A stretch of DNA of 64,000 bases from Streptomyces coeruleorubidus. Its GTDB lineage: Bacteria > Actinomycetota > Actinomycetes > Streptomycetales > Streptomycetaceae. The translations under genes were made by a program, and so were the position numbers. The notes under the pieces are model-generated. The model was not told the DNA's origin. It searched no databases and was given only the letters and a program-made list of their open reading frames with translations. The stretch is from positions 1,798,001 through 1,862,000 of the forward strand of contig NZ_CP023694.1 of the NCBI RefSeq assembly GCF_008705135.1, in the 5' to 3' direction. Shown here in pieces: positions 1-9,195 of the stretch. Every line of letters starts with the position of its first letter. The stretch's first letter is position 1.

Positions 1-785
1 CCCTTGATCGCCTGGATGCCCATCAGAGCGGCGGCGAGACGGGCGTCCAGCCGGCGGTCCCAGTGCACGTGCGAACCGAGGCCGACCGGCACCTCGTACG
101 CCAGCACCTCGACCACGCCGCCGAGGGTGTCGCCGTCCTTGTGGGCCTGGTCGATCTCGGCGACCATCGCCTTCGACGCGTCGGCGTCCAGGCAGCGCAC
201 CGGGTCCGCGTCCAGCTTCTCCACGTCCGCGGGCGTCGGGTACACGCCGTACGGCGCCTTCGCGGCCGCGAGCTCCACCACGTGGGAGACGATCTCGATG
301 CCGGTCGTCTCCTTCAGGTACGACCGGGCCACCGCGCCGAGGGCCACCCGGGCCGCGGTCTCCCGCGCGGAGGCGCGCTCCAGGATCGGCCGGGCCTCGT
401 CGAAGCCGTACTTCTGCATACCGGCGAGGTCGGCGTGGCCGGGCCTGGGCCGGGTCAGCGGCGCGTTGCGGGCGAGGCCGTCGAGGATCTCCGGGTCGAC
501 CGGGTCGGCCGCCATGACCTGTTCCCACTTCGGCCACTCGGTGTTGCCCACCATGATCGCGACCGGGGAGCCGAGGCTGAGGCCGTGCCGGACGCCGCCG
601 AGGAAGGTGATCTCGTCCCGCTCGAACTTCATCCGGGCACCGCGCCCATAGCCCAGGCGCCGCCTCGCGAGATGGTCCGCCACCATGTCCGTGGTGATCG
701 GCACGCCGGCGGGAAGACCCTCCAGCGTCGCGACGAGTGCGGGACCGTGGGATTCCCCCGCGGTCAGCCAGCGCAACCTGCTCAA
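1..785 (-). CDS. aroC: Chorismate synthase (partial, 3' end outside window)
   Basis: Last step of the shikimate pathway: 5-enolpyruvylshikimate-3-phosphate to chorismate, using reduced FMN. The minus-strand reading begins [19 protein letters not shown], which matches the conserved N terminus (GESHG). It continues with [18 protein letters not shown] and the [15 protein letters not shown] block, all family signatures. The start is TTG at 785, chosen because GAGGAG lies 5 bases upstream and the residues match the family N terminus. About 261 of roughly 390 residues are present and the rest runs off the left edge. It lies 143 bases downstream of a small membrane gene and near aroE, so two shikimate genes are close together. 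Very confident. Confidence 0.96.
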   Translation of the reverse strand, partial: MSRLRWLTAGESHGPALVATLEGLPAGVPITTDMVADHLARRRLGYGRGARMKFERDEITFLGGVRHGLSLGSPVAIMVGNTEWPKWEQVMAADPVDPEILDGLARNAPLTRPRPGHADLAGMQKYGFDEARPILERASARETAARVALGAVARSYLKETTGIEIVSHVVELAAAKAPYGVYPTPADVEKLDADPVRCLDADASKAMVAEIDQAHKDGDTLGGVVEVLAYEVPVGLGSHVHWDRRLDARLAAALMGIQAIK

Positions 786-893
786 CGGTGCTCCTCAGTG
801 TTCGCGACCTGCCTACTGCCCAGCGTACGCAGGTCCTCGCGTACGGCGACGGCCTGACCGGGTGCGCGGCCCCAGTCCGCCGCCTACGATCCT

Positions 894-912
894 CCCACGT
901 CCGGAGCGTGGG
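894..912 (-). terminator. Possible small terminator hairpin
   Basis: CCCACG pairs with CGTGGG around a 7-base loop, 17 bases after the stop of the small membrane gene at 929-1324 (minus). The stem is only 6 bp and there is no U-tract, so this is a weak call. The rest of the 786-928 gap shows nothing clear beyond the aroC ribosome binding site. Confidence 0.3.
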
Positions 913-928
913 CCCGGCCGCCGGTCCA

Positions 929-1324
929 TCAGGCGGACGACGCCGGGCCGCCGGTCTGCTGCTGCGGCGCGTACGCGCCCAGGAAGTCCGCGCCGCTCTG
1001 CTGCTGCGCGGTCTGCGTCTGCTGCGGCGCGTAGGCGCCCAGATGGTCGGCTCCGCTGCCCTGCTGCTGCGCCTGCTGCGGTGCGTACTCCCCCAGGTAG
1101 TCCGCTCCGCGTCCCTGCCCGTACTGAGCCGCCGCGTGGACGGACACGCCGCTCCGCACGGCCCGCCGGTAGGCGATCTTGCGCTTGATCTTGACCACCC
1201 AGGTCGCGAGGACCGCGAGCACGATCAGGGCGAGCACCGTGATCTGCACCCAGTCGGGCAGGAATCCCAGCAGGGACTCGAATATCTGGGACTTGACGGA
1301 CGCCTGAGACATGCCGGCGGACAT
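929..1324 (-). CDS. Small membrane protein with GADxLGxYAPQQ repeats
   Basis: 131 residues with one predicted membrane helix (about residues 26-44) followed by a basic stretch (KIKRKIAYRRAVR). Three copies of a 12-residue repeat follow, GADYLGEYAPQQ, GADHLGAYAPQQ and GADFLGAYAPQQ, at residues 73-84, 91-102 and 111-122, separated by Gln-rich linkers. The basic residues after the helix suggest a cytoplasmic repeat tail. The function is not recognised. The gene lies between aroE and aroC on the same strand, but nothing in it suggests an enzyme. The start is ATG at 1324 behind GGGGAGGGGAG; an internal ATG at 1312 is the alternative. Confidence 0.8.
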   Translation of the reverse strand: MSAGMSQASVKSQIFESLLGFLPDWVQITVLALIVLAVLATWVVKIKRKIAYRRAVRSGVSVHAAAQYGQGRGADYLGEYAPQQAQQQGSGADHLGAYAPQQTQTAQQQSGADFLGAYAPQQQTGGPASSA

Positions 1325-1375
1325 GGCTGGTTCTCCCCTCCCCTGTTCCGCCCCCTGCGGAACCGAGAGCGGATC

Positions 1376-2203
1376 TTATCGGGCCGCCAGAGCGCGCTCG
1401 CCCGCTTTTCGCATGGCGTCCAGCGGAGCCGGGGCCCGCCCCGTCATCTGCTCGACCTGCAGGACGGCCTGGTGCACCAGCAGGTCGAGGCCGCTGACGA
1501 CCGCGCCGCCGTACGCCGACCAGCGGGCGGCGAGGACGGTCGGCCAGGGGTCGTAGAGCACGTCGAACAGGGCCGTCGGGCGCTCCGGGACGCATCGGGC
1601 GAGGCCGTCGGTGACACCCGCCGGCGTGGTGCTGATCACCAGCGGGGCGTGCAGCGCCTGCTCGGCGTCCGCCCAGTCGGCGATGCGCACCGAGATCTCC
1701 AGCCGCTCGGCCCACTGCCGCATCTCGGCGGCCCGGGCCTCGCTGCGCACGTACACGGAGATCTCGCCCGGACAGACCCGGGACAGCGCGGCCAGTGCGG
1801 ACGAGGCGGTGGCGCCCGCGCCCAGGATCGCGGCGGCCTCGACCTTGTCGATGCCGTGCTCGCGCAAAGCCGCGACCATACCGGGGACGTCGGTGTTGTC
1901 GCCGGTCCGGCGGCCGTCCGGGGTGAGGACGACCGTGTTGACCGCATCGACGGAGGCCGCGGTCTCGCTGATCCCGTCGAGCAGAGGGATCACGGCCCTC
2001 TTCAGCGGCATGGTCAGCGAGAGCCCCGCCCATTCGGGTCCGAGTGTCTCGAAGAACCCGGGCAGCGCGGCCTCGTCGACCTCGAACCTCTCGTACGTCC
2101 AGCCGGTCAGCCCCAACTCCTCGTATGCCGCGCGGTGCAGGACCGGGGAGAGCGAGTGGGCGATCGGGGAGCCGAGAACGGCGGCTCGGCGGGGTGCGGC
2201 CAT
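1376..2203 (-). CDS. aroE: Shikimate dehydrogenase
   Basis: NADP-linked reduction of 3-dehydroshikimate to shikimate. The 275-residue protein begins MAAPRRAAVLGSPIAHSLSP, the SxS shikimate-binding motif. It has LKRAV (catalytic Lys region), AVNTVV, the nucleotide loop LGAGATASS, and the C-terminal GLDLLVHQAVLQ block. The start is ATG at 2203 with GAGGAA upstream; the longer open frame to 2314 runs into mltG and is not needed. It follows mltG by 40 bases, so the pair is probably co-transcribed with ruvX and alaS upstream. Confidence 0.95.
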   Translation of the reverse strand: MAAPRRAAVLGSPIAHSLSPVLHRAAYEELGLTGWTYERFEVDEAALPGFFETLGPEWAGLSLTMPLKRAVIPLLDGISETAASVDAVNTVVLTPDGRRTGDNTDVPGMVAALREHGIDKVEAAAILGAGATASSALAALSRVCPGEISVYVRSEARAAEMRQWAERLEISVRIADWADAEQALHAPLVISTTPAGVTDGLARCVPERPTALFDVLYDPWPTVLAARWSAYGGAVVSGLDLLVHQAVLQVEQMTGRAPAPLDAMRKAGERALAAR

Positions 2204-2243
2204 CAGGTCTTCCTCAGTAATTCCGCGATCAGTAGTTCCGCGA

Positions 2244-4004
2244 TCAGTTGTTCCGCGAGGCGTTGAACTTGTCGACCAGCTTCTGGTGCTCCGCGTTGGT
2301 CTTGGTGAACTCACTGGTCTTGCCGTCCAGCGAGATGAAGTAGTACCAACCGTCCTTCGTCGGGTTGAGGGCGCCCTTGAGCGCTTCCTCGCCAGGGTTG
2401 TCGATCGGTCCGGGCGGCAGGCCCTTGTGGAAGTACGTGTTGTACGGGTTGTCGTAGTTCCGCAGCTCGCTCAGACTCAGATCGATCTTGCTCTGGTTCT
2501 TGATGTAGTTGTAGGTGGAGTCGAACTCCAGCATGCCGTTGGTCTGCGGGTTCCCCGGCTTCATGCGGTTGTAGACGACCTCGGCCATCTTGCGGAAGTC
2601 GTCGTGGCTCGTGCCCTCGGCCTGGGCCAGGCTCGCGACGGTGATCAGCTGCCAGGGGTCTTCGAGTCCGAGGCTCTGGGCCTTCTTCTCCACGCCGAGC
2701 TTCTCGTACGTCTGGGTGGCCCGGGTCACCATGTCTTTGAGCACGCCCTCGGGCTTCTCGCCCTTGGCGATGCCGTAGCTGGAGGGGTAGAGGAACCCTT
2801 CCAGCGGGTCCTTGACGTTCTCGTGGCCGAGCGCCCAGTCGGGCAGGCCGAGCTTCTTCCAGTCCTTCTTGGCGACCGCGGCGGTGGTGCCGTCCTTGAC
2901 CTCGAGCCGCTTGTCGATGAGCCGGTAGATGTCGGCGTTGCGCTTGCCCTCGGCGATGATCAGGTTGTCGCGGCTCTCCGGGCTGAGCATCAGTTCGACC
3001 GCACTGTCGGCCGACATTTGCTTTTGCAGCGTGTACACGCCGTCCTGGATGGTCTTGCCCTGCGGATTGCCCTCCTGGGCGGCGACGAACGCGTCGACGC
3101 TCTTGACGACCCCTGCGTCCTTCAGCACCTGGCCGATCTTGTAGCCGAGCGCTCCCTCGGGGATCTCGACGGACACCTCCTGCCCGTTGCCGTCACCCGC
3201 GTAGTCCGGCGCGTCGCCGAAACGATCCTGGAAGAACTGGTAGCCGAAGTAGCTGACGCCCGCCAGGCCGCCGCCGAGGACCAGGACGACCACCAGACAG
3301 GCCGTTCCGTTGCGGCGCTTCTTGGGCTTGCCGCCGCGTCCTCGCTGGTCGTCGCGCCGTCGGCGGTCGCCCGGCTCGTCGCCGTCGTCATCGTCGTCGC
3401 CGCCCGCGAAGAAGGCGTGTTCGCCCTGGTCGGGGCCGGGGTCCCAGTCGGTCTCCGGTTCCGGCTCCGGCTCCGGCTCGGCCCGCCGCCGCCCGGGCGG
3501 CTCCGGTGGCGGGTACGCCTCGGGCGTGCCGTAGTAGTCGGACTGGCCCTGGCCGTAGGCACCGGTTTGCTGACCGTACGGGTCGGCGGGGTCGCCGGGA
3601 TACGAGACCTGCTGGTGCGGGCCGGTGGCCCAGCCGCCGTTGTCGTACTGCTGCTGGTGGTACCCCTGGTCCTGCTGGTACCCCTGGTCCTGGTATCCCT
3701 GGTCCTGCTGGTGCCCCTGGTTTCCCTGCCCCGGGTACTGCTGCTGATGGCCGTGGGCCTGTGCCGCGTACTGCTGCTGGTCGTACGGGTACTGCTGCTG
3801 CGCCTGACCGTATCCGGCCTGCTCACCGGTGCCCCAGTCGCCGTACTGCGGCTGCTGCGGCTGCTCTGGATAGTGCTGTGGCTGGCCGCCGTAGGGGGAC
3901 TGCTGACCCTGGTGGGCCTGCTCTCCTCCCCATCCGCCGTCCCCGTACAACGGGTCCTCCGGATGCCACGGTTCGGAGCCTTGGCCCCGGCCATACTCAG
4001 TCAT
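2244..4004 (-). CDS. mltG: Endolytic murein transglycosylase MltG with long Gln/Tyr-rich cytoplasmic region
   Basis: Cleaves nascent glycan strands in the cell wall and is thought to set strand length. The 586-residue protein has three parts. Residues 1-230 are low complexity, rich in Gln, Tyr and Gly (many QQQYP and GYQ units) and then acidic/basic. One membrane helix lies at about 234-257 (CLVVVLVLGGGLAGVSYF). A YceG/MltG domain fills the rest. The catalytic Glu is most likely E463 in SLAQAEGTSHDDF. The N-terminal region is far longer than in E. coli MltG but long cytoplasmic extensions are usual in actinobacteria. It lies between ruvX and aroE. It ends 40 bases before the aroE start. Confidence 0.94.
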   Translation of the reverse strand: MTEYGRGQGSEPWHPEDPLYGDGGWGGEQAHQGQQSPYGGQPQHYPEQPQQPQYGDWGTGEQAGYGQAQQQYPYDQQQYAAQAHGHQQQYPGQGNQGHQQDQGYQDQGYQQDQGYHQQQYDNGGWATGPHQQVSYPGDPADPYGQQTGAYGQGQSDYYGTPEAYPPPEPPGRRRAEPEPEPEPETDWDPGPDQGEHAFFAGGDDDDDGDEPGDRRRRDDQRGRGGKPKKRRNGTACLVVVLVLGGGLAGVSYFGYQFFQDRFGDAPDYAGDGNGQEVSVEIPEGALGYKIGQVLKDAGVVKSVDAFVAAQEGNPQGKTIQDGVYTLQKQMSADSAVELMLSPESRDNLIIAEGKRNADIYRLIDKRLEVKDGTTAAVAKKDWKKLGLPDWALGHENVKDPLEGFLYPSSYGIAKGEKPEGVLKDMVTRATQTYEKLGVEKKAQSLGLEDPWQLITVASLAQAEGTSHDDFRKMAEVVYNRMKPGNPQTNGMLEFDSTYNYIKNQSKIDLSLSELRNYDNPYNTYFHKGLPPGPIDNPGEEALKGALNPTKDGWYYFISLDGKTSEFTKTNAEHQKLVDKFNASRNN

Positions 4005-4124
4005 CGATCCCCTAGAGCCGCGAGGCGGCGGTCACGCGGCTTCGGCTCGGCTTCCGTCCCGCCTCTTGCTGTGCGGTGGCCGTTCGAATGCCGCCGCATC
4101 GCGCGGAACGTTACCGTATCGCGA

Positions 4125-4589
4125 TCAGATGACCACTTCGACGCCTTCGCCGGGTGCTTTACCTGACACCCGTTCGGATTCCAGCGCCTGTTGCAGGATG
4201 ACCACCGCTGCCGCCTGGTCGATGACGGATCGCCCCTTCTTGGTCTTCACGCCCGAGGCGCGCAGTCCCTGACTGGCCGTCACCGTCGTCATGCGTTCGT
4301 CCAGGAGTCTCACCGGAACCGGGGCGATCATGCGCGCCAGTTCCTGGGCGAAGCCGCGGACCTTGACCGCGGCCGGGCCCTCGCCGCCCTTGAGGGAGCG
4401 CGGGAGACCGACCACGATCTCGATGGGCTCGTACTCCTCGACGAGTTGCTTCAACCGTCGCTGAGCCGCGGGGATGTCACGCCCGGGGACCGTCTCCACC
4501 GGGGTGGCGAGGATCCCGTCGGGGTCGCACGAGGCGACCCCGATGCGGGCGTCCCCGACGTCGATCGCGAGTCGACGTCCTCTGCGCAT
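4125..4589 (-). CDS. ruvX: Holliday junction resolvase-like RuvX (YqgF)
   Basis: RNase H-fold nuclease family; the bacterial homologue acts in pre-16S rRNA 5'-end processing. The 154-residue protein has the fold's first strand LAIDVGDARIGVAS (catalytic Asp), VVGLPRSLKGG, LLDERMTTVTA (catalytic Glu) and the final DQAAAVVILQ (catalytic Asp). The start is ATG at 4589, 16 bases after the alaS stop; an open frame to 4709 would overlap alaS and gives nonsense. The order alaS-ruvX-mltG-aroE is a common bacterial cluster. Confidence 0.93.
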   Translation of the reverse strand: MRRGRRLAIDVGDARIGVASCDPDGILATPVETVPGRDIPAAQRRLKQLVEEYEPIEIVVGLPRSLKGGEGPAAVKVRGFAQELARMIAPVPVRLLDERMTTVTASQGLRASGVKTKKGRSVIDQAAAVVILQQALESERVSGKAPGEGVEVVI

Positions 4590-4605
4590 CTTCCGGACCC
4601 GTTTC

Positions 4606-7278
4606 TTACTTGGCCGTCTCGGCGACCAGGCGCTCGACGGCGTCCACGGCGTCGCCGATCGCGGCCGGGTTCTGGCCGCCGCCCTGGGCGACGTCCGGCT
4701 TGCCGCCACCGCCGCCGCCGAGGGTCTTGGCGGCCGTACGGACGAGGTCGCCGGCCTTCAGGCCGCGCTCGCGGGCGGCCTCGTTGGTGGCGATGACCGT
4801 CAGCGGCTTACCGTTCGCCACCGTGAACAGGGCGACCACGGCGGCCCGTCCGCCCTGGATGCGTCCGCGCACGTCGAGCACCAGCTTGCGCAGGTCGTCG
4901 GCGGTGGTGCCGTCCGGGACCTGACCGGTCACGACAGCAACGCCACGGACGTCCTTGGCGGACTCGGCGAGACCGGCGGCGGCCTGGAGGACCTTCTCGG
5001 CGCGGAACTTCTCGATCTCCTTCTCGGCGTCCTTCAGCTTGCCGAGCATGGCGGAGACCTTCTCCGGGAGCTCCTCCGGGCGGCCCTTGATCAGCTCCTG
5101 GAGCTGGGCGACGACCGTGTGCTCCCGGGCGAGGAAGTTGTAGGCGTCGACACCGACCAGGGCCTCGATACGGCGGACACCGGAGCCGATGGACGATTCG
5201 CCGAGCAGCTTCACCAGACCGAGCTGGGCGGTGTTGTGCACGTGCGTGCCGCCGCACAGTTCCTTGGAGAAGTCGCCGATGGTCACGACGCGCACGCGCT
5301 CGCCGTACTTCTCGCCGAACTCGGCGATGGCGCCCTGCTTCTTGGCCTCGTCGATGCCCATGACGTCGGCGCGGACGTCCAGGTCGCGGGCGAGCACCTC
5401 GTTGATCTTCTGCTCGACGTCGGTCATCACGGCCGTCGGAACGGCGGACGGGGAGCCGAAGTCGAAGCGGAAGCGACCGGGCTGGTTCTCCGAACCGGCC
5501 TGGGCGGCCGTCGGGCCGAGGGCGTCGCGCAGGGCCTGGTGGGTCAGGTGCGTGGCCGAGTGGGCGCGGGCGATGGCCTTGCGGCGGCGGTCGTCGATGG
5601 CGGAGTGGGCCTTGGCGCCGACGGTGACCTCGCCGACCTGGACGACGCCCTTGTGCACGTAGACACCCGGGACCGGCTTCTGGCAGTCGCGGACCTCGAT
5701 GACGGCACCGGAGTCGGTCTTGATCTTGCCGGTGTCGCCGATCTGGCCGCCGCCCTCGGCGTAGAACGGGGTGCGGTCGAGGACGATCTCGACCTCGTCG
5801 CCCTCGGTGGCGGCCGGGGAGGAGATGCCGTCGACCAGGATGCCGACGACCGTGGACTCGCCCTCGGTGTCGGTGTAGCCGATGAAGTCGGTGGCACCGG
5901 CCCGGTCGGCGATCTCGCGGTAGGCACCGAGGTCGGCGTGGCCGGTCTTCTTGGACTGGGCGTCGGCCTTGGCGCGCTCCCGCTGCTCCTTCATCAGGCG
6001 GCGGAAGCCCTCCTCGTCCACGGAGAGGCCCTGCTCGGCGGCCATCTCCAGGGTGAGGTCGATCGGGAAGCCCCAGGTGTCGTGGAGCAGGAAGGCCTTG
6101 TCGCCGGGCAGCACGGTGGAGCCGGCGGCCTTGGTGTCGCTGACGGCGGTGTCGAGGATGTTGGTGCCGGCCTTCAGCGTCTTGAGGAAGGCGTTCTCCT
6201 CGGCGAGGGCGACCTTCTCGATCCGCTCGCGGTCGGTGATGAGCTCGGGGTACTGCTGACCCATCATGCCGATGACGACCTCGATCAGGTCCTTGACGAC
6301 CGGGCCGGTGGCGCCGAGCAGGCGCATGTTGCGGATGGCGCGGCGCATGATGCGGCGCAGCACGTAACCGCGGCCCTCGTTGCCCGGGGTGACGCCGTCG
6401 CCGATGAGCATGGTGGCGGTGCGCATGTGGTCGGTGACCACGCGCAGGGACACGTCCGAGGAGTGGGCGTCGCCGTAGCGGACGCCGGTCAGTTCGGTGG
6501 CCTTGTCGATGACGGCCATCGAGGTGTCGATCTCGTACATGTTCTGCACGCCCTGCAGAATCATGGCGAGGCGCTCGAGGCCGAGGCCGGTGTCGATGTT
6601 CTTGCTGGGCAGGTCGCCGAGGATCTCGAAGTTGTCCTTGCCGGTGCCCTCGCCCCGCTCGTACTGCATGAAGACGAGGTTCCAGATCTCCACGTACCGC
6701 TCGTCGTTGACGGCGGGGCCGCCCTCGGCGCCGAACTCGGGGCCGCGGTCGTAGTTGATCTCGGAGCAGGGTCCGCAGGGGCCGGGGACGCCCATGGACC
6801 AGTAGTTGTCCTTCATGCCGAGGCGCTGGATGCGCTCCTTCGGCACGCCGACGACCTCGTGCCAGATGCGCTCGGCCTCGTCGTCGTCCTTGTAGACGGT
6901 GATCCACAGGCGCTCGGGGTCGAGGCCGTAACCGCCCTTGTCCTGGGGGCTGGTGAGCAGCTCCCAGGCGAGCTTGATGGCGCCTTCCTTGAAGTAGTCG
7001 CCGAAGGAGAAGTTGCCGCACATCTGGAAGAACGTGCCGTGGCGCGTGGTCTTGCCGACTTCTTCGATGTCGGGCGTGCGCACGCACTTCTGCACGCTCG
7101 TGGCGCGGGCGAAGGGCGGCTTGACCTCACCCAGGAAGTAGGGCTTGAAGGGCACCATGCCGGCCGGGACGAGGAGCAGAGTCGGGTCGTCCGCGATGAG
7201 CGACGCCGAAGGGACGACGGTGTGACCGCGCTCCTCGAAGAAGCTCAACCAGCGGCGGCGAATCTCAGCCGACTCCAT
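4606..7278 (-). CDS. alaS: Alanyl-tRNA synthetase
   Basis: Charges tRNA-Ala and edits Ser/Gly mischarging. The 890-residue protein has the usual full-length layout. The class II core starts [19 protein letters not shown], with [18 protein letters not shown] and the [12 protein letters not shown] motif. The editing domain has the zinc ligands in HSATHLTH and in CGGTHVHNT. The C-Ala domain ends with [15 protein letters not shown]. The ATG at 7278 overlaps the upstream stop by one base (TGATG), so translation is probably coupled to the preceding small gene. Confidence 0.98.
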   Translation of the reverse strand: MESAEIRRRWLSFFEERGHTVVPSASLIADDPTLLLVPAGMVPFKPYFLGEVKPPFARATSVQKCVRTPDIEEVGKTTRHGTFFQMCGNFSFGDYFKEGAIKLAWELLTSPQDKGGYGLDPERLWITVYKDDDEAERIWHEVVGVPKERIQRLGMKDNYWSMGVPGPCGPCSEINYDRGPEFGAEGGPAVNDERYVEIWNLVFMQYERGEGTGKDNFEILGDLPSKNIDTGLGLERLAMILQGVQNMYEIDTSMAVIDKATELTGVRYGDAHSSDVSLRVVTDHMRTATMLIGDGVTPGNEGRGYVLRRIMRRAIRNMRLLGATGPVVKDLIEVVIGMMGQQYPELITDRERIEKVALAEENAFLKTLKAGTNILDTAVSDTKAAGSTVLPGDKAFLLHDTWGFPIDLTLEMAAEQGLSVDEEGFRRLMKEQRERAKADAQSKKTGHADLGAYREIADRAGATDFIGYTDTEGESTVVGILVDGISSPAATEGDEVEIVLDRTPFYAEGGGQIGDTGKIKTDSGAVIEVRDCQKPVPGVYVHKGVVQVGEVTVGAKAHSAIDDRRRKAIARAHSATHLTHQALRDALGPTAAQAGSENQPGRFRFDFGSPSAVPTAVMTDVEQKINEVLARDLDVRADVMGIDEAKKQGAIAEFGEKYGERVRVVTIGDFSKELCGGTHVHNTAQLGLVKLLGESSIGSGVRRIEALVGVDAYNFLAREHTVVAQLQELIKGRPEELPEKVSAMLGKLKDAEKEIEKFRAEKVLQAAAGLAESAKDVRGVAVVTGQVPDGTTADDLRKLVLDVRGRIQGGRAAVVALFTVANGKPLTVIATNEAARERGLKAGDLVRTAAKTLGGGGGGKPDVAQGGGQNPAAIGDAVDAVERLVAETAK

Positions 7279-7649
7279 CAGTGGTCCTCATTCCGGTTGT
7301 ACGAATTCTTCTTGTACGTGGACGACGTGGTGTCGATGACGTACGTCTTCGGCTCTGTGCGGTTCTCGATGGCGGCGTGCCGCCTGGGTGCGGGGAGTTC
7401 GGGGTCGACGGGGGCGTTGAGCCCGAGCGCGTCGCCCAGTTCGGCCTCCCGCTGGGCCATGTTGTCGCGGACGTCCAGCGCGAAGTCGACCGCGCGGTCC
7501 TTGAGCCGGTGGCCGGCCTCGAGCGCCTTGTTCCCCGCGGCTCTGGCGAGGCTCTCGGGCGTCAGCTGCTTCAGCTTCCGGTTGACCTTGGTGGTGGCCC
7601 ACACTCCGGCGGCGACGCCGGTGGTGAACCAGAACGTACGGCGGAACAT
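7278..7649 (-). CDS. DUF6167-type small protein upstream of alaS
   Basis: 123 residues beginning [31 protein letters not shown], with a short hydrophobic N terminus that could be a membrane anchor and a charged helical middle. The tail is hydrophilic ([12 protein letters not shown]). I recognise it as the conserved actinobacterial family found next to alaS; no biochemical role is known to me. The stop overlaps the alaS start by one base. It lies 8 bases after the DUF948 gene, so the three form one transcript. Confidence 0.8.
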   Translation of the reverse strand: MFRRTFWFTTGVAAGVWATTKVNRKLKQLTPESLARAAGNKALEAGHRLKDRAVDFALDVRDNMAQREAELGDALGLNAPVDPELPAPRRHAAIENRTEPKTYVIDTTSSTYKKNSYNRNEDH

Positions 7650-7657
7650 CGCTGGTC

Positions 7658-8089
7658 TCAGTCCCTCTTCCCTCGGGCGCTGCGCCGAGAGACCGTGCGG
7701 CCCACGATCACGGTACGCCTCGGCGCCTTGCCGGGCACGTCCTCCTTGCGGCCGCCGAGGGCCCGGCGCACGCCGTAGCCGAAGGCGGCGACCTTGACCA
7801 GGGGGCCGCCGAAGGTGGAGGCGACGGTGGTCGACAGCGCGGAGGCGTTCGACGTGACCTCCTGGACGTCGGAGGCGATCGAGTCGACCCGGTCGATCTG
7901 GGTCTGCGCGGAGCGCACCGCCGCGGAGGCGTCGGCCAGCAGCGGGACGGCCTGATCGGTCACTTCCGCCACGAGCTTGGTGGTCGCCCTGAGCGTCTGG
8001 GCCAGCCTCGCCAGCGCGACGGCGAGGAAGGAGACCAGGATCGCCCAGAAGACAGCCACCAGGATTCCGGCCACCTCTCCACCGGACAC
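7658..8089 (-). CDS. DUF948 membrane protein
   Basis: About 143 residues. An N-terminal membrane helix (GILVAVFWAILVSFLAVALA) is followed by a long amphipathic region with Val/Asp/Ser heptads (DSIASDVQEVTSNASALSTT), typical of DUF948. The tail is very basic. I prefer the GTG start at 8089 (VSGGEVAG), 12 bases after AGGGAG. An ATG at 8125 in the same frame lacks a ribosome binding site. The role is unknown; an envelope or scaffold function is a guess. It heads a three-gene unit with DUF6167 and alaS. Confidence 0.82.
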   Translation of the reverse strand: MSGGEVAGILVAVFWAILVSFLAVALARLAQTLRATTKLVAEVTDQAVPLLADASAAVRSAQTQIDRVDSIASDVQEVTSNASALSTTVASTFGGPLVKVAAFGYGVRRALGGRKEDVPGKAPRRTVIVGRTVSRRSARGKRD

Positions 8090-8208
8090 TGTGTGCACCC
8101 GCTCCCTGAAAACGTGCCTGAACATCGAAAAAGTCGTGCGACGAGCCTATCGCGCCGGGGCTGCGGCTCCGTACCGGATTACCGCCGGGCGACGGCGGAT
8201 TCGCGAAA

Positions 8209-8251
8209 GCCCGCCGCCTCGCCCGCCCGGAGGGGCGGGGAGACGACGGGC
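8209..8251 (-). terminator. rpsD terminator hairpin
   Basis: A long GC-rich imperfect hairpin: on the minus strand GCCCGTCGTCTCCCCGCCC pairs across a CTCC loop with GGGCGGGCGAGGCGGCGGGC and is followed by TTTCG. It begins 26 bases after the rpsD stop. Confidence 0.65.
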
Positions 8252-8276
8252 TGAAGTACCGCGTGCCTGCCGGGGA

Positions 8277-8891
8277 TCAGCGGGCGTAGTACTCGACGAC
8301 GAGCTGCTCGTCGCAGATCACCGGGATCTCCTTGCGGTTCGGCTCGCGGTCCAGGCGGAACGCCAGGGACTTGAGGTTCACCTGGAGGTAGCGCGGGATC
8401 TCACCGTCGGGGGCGAAGCCACCCTCACGAGCGATCGTGAAGAGGGTCTTCTCCTTGGAGCGCTCACGGACCTGCACGACGTCGTCCGGACGGACACGGA
8501 AGGAGGGCTTGTCGACCTTCTTGCCGTTGACCGCGATGTGGCCGTGGACGACCATCTGGCGGGCCTGGTAGATCGTGCGGGCGATGCCCGAACGCAGGAC
8601 CAGGGCGTCGAGACGGCGCTCCAGCTCGATGATCAGGGCCTCACCGGTCTTGCCCTGGACCTTGGAGGCACGCTCGTAGGCGCGGACGAGCTGGCGCTCG
8701 GACACGTCGTACTGCGCGCGCAGGCGCTGCTTCTCGAGCAGACGGACCTTGTAGTCCGAGTTCTGCTTGCGGCCACGGCCGTGCTCACCGGGCGGGTAGG
8801 GACGGGCCTCGAAGTACTTGACGGCCTTCGGGGTGAGCGCGATGCCGAGGGCACGCGACTTCTTGACCTTGGGGCGGGACTGGTTCGCCAC
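8277..8891 (-). CDS. rpsD: 30S ribosomal protein S4 (zinc-independent form)
   Basis: Primary 16S rRNA-binding protein of the small subunit. 204 residues with the family block [13 protein letters not shown] and the S4 RNA-binding domain ([34 protein letters not shown]) in the middle. The N terminus ([18 protein letters not shown]) lacks the four-cysteine zinc site of the Cys-containing S4 form, so this is the C-minus type. The start is GTG at 8891. The gene stands alone with a leader of roughly 300 bases rather than in the alpha operon, as in other Streptomyces. Confidence 0.97.
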   Translation of the reverse strand: MANQSRPKVKKSRALGIALTPKAVKYFEARPYPPGEHGRGRKQNSDYKVRLLEKQRLRAQYDVSERQLVRAYERASKVQGKTGEALIIELERRLDALVLRSGIARTIYQARQMVVHGHIAVNGKKVDKPSFRVRPDDVVQVRERSKEKTLFTIAREGGFAPDGEIPRYLQVNLKSLAFRLDREPNRKEIPVICDEQLVVEYYAR

Positions 8892-9029
8892 TGTTTCTCG
8901 TTTCCTAGTGTCGGCTTGTCAGGGTTGTGGGAGGTCGCATCCGCAGCCGGGGAAACCCGCCTCGGTCCTGGTGGACCTCGGTGGGCAGCCGCTCCCCTGG
9001 TCTGGGCACATACGTGCAGCACGCGAGTG

Positions 9030-9071
9030 GCCCACCGACCGGTCTCGTCCGCAGGACGAGGGGTGGTGGGC
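9030..9071 (-). promoter_or_regulatory. Structured leader hairpin upstream of rpsD
   Basis: The 304-base space between rarA and rpsD holds one striking structure. GCCCACC (9030-9036) pairs with GGTGGGC (9065-9071). An inner CTCGTCC (9044-9050) pairs with GGACGAG (9054-9060) around a GCA loop, with an asymmetric internal loop between the two 7-bp helices. It lies about 140 bases upstream of the rpsD start and 125 bases past the rarA stop. It could be an S4 autoregulatory element or a terminator for rarA; there is no U-tract. The rest of 8892-9195 shows only the AGGAAACGAG ribosome binding site. Confidence 0.5.
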
Positions 9072-9195
9072 TGCCCGCGACACCTTCGACGGTGCGCGAC
9101 GCTCCTGGAGCCGATCCCCGGGAGGACCGGACTCCGGCCGACTGTCCCGTTCTGACTGCACGGGACGCGGCACTCCGACCGAGTTTACAGGGTGC

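Noticed and set aside
1611..4166. An 851-residue open frame on the plus strand across aroE and mltG
   Set aside because: Sequence is Leu/Val/Arg shadow of the minus-strand genes, with no start signal or recognisable domain.
4474..7797. A 1107-residue plus-strand frame opposite alaS
   Set aside because: It is the antisense reading of the alaS gene, a frequent artefact at this GC content.
9030..9071. Treating the rpsD-leader hairpin as a definite rarA terminator
   Set aside because: It lies 125 bases past the rarA stop and has no U-tract, so it is recorded as a leader element with the alternative noted.
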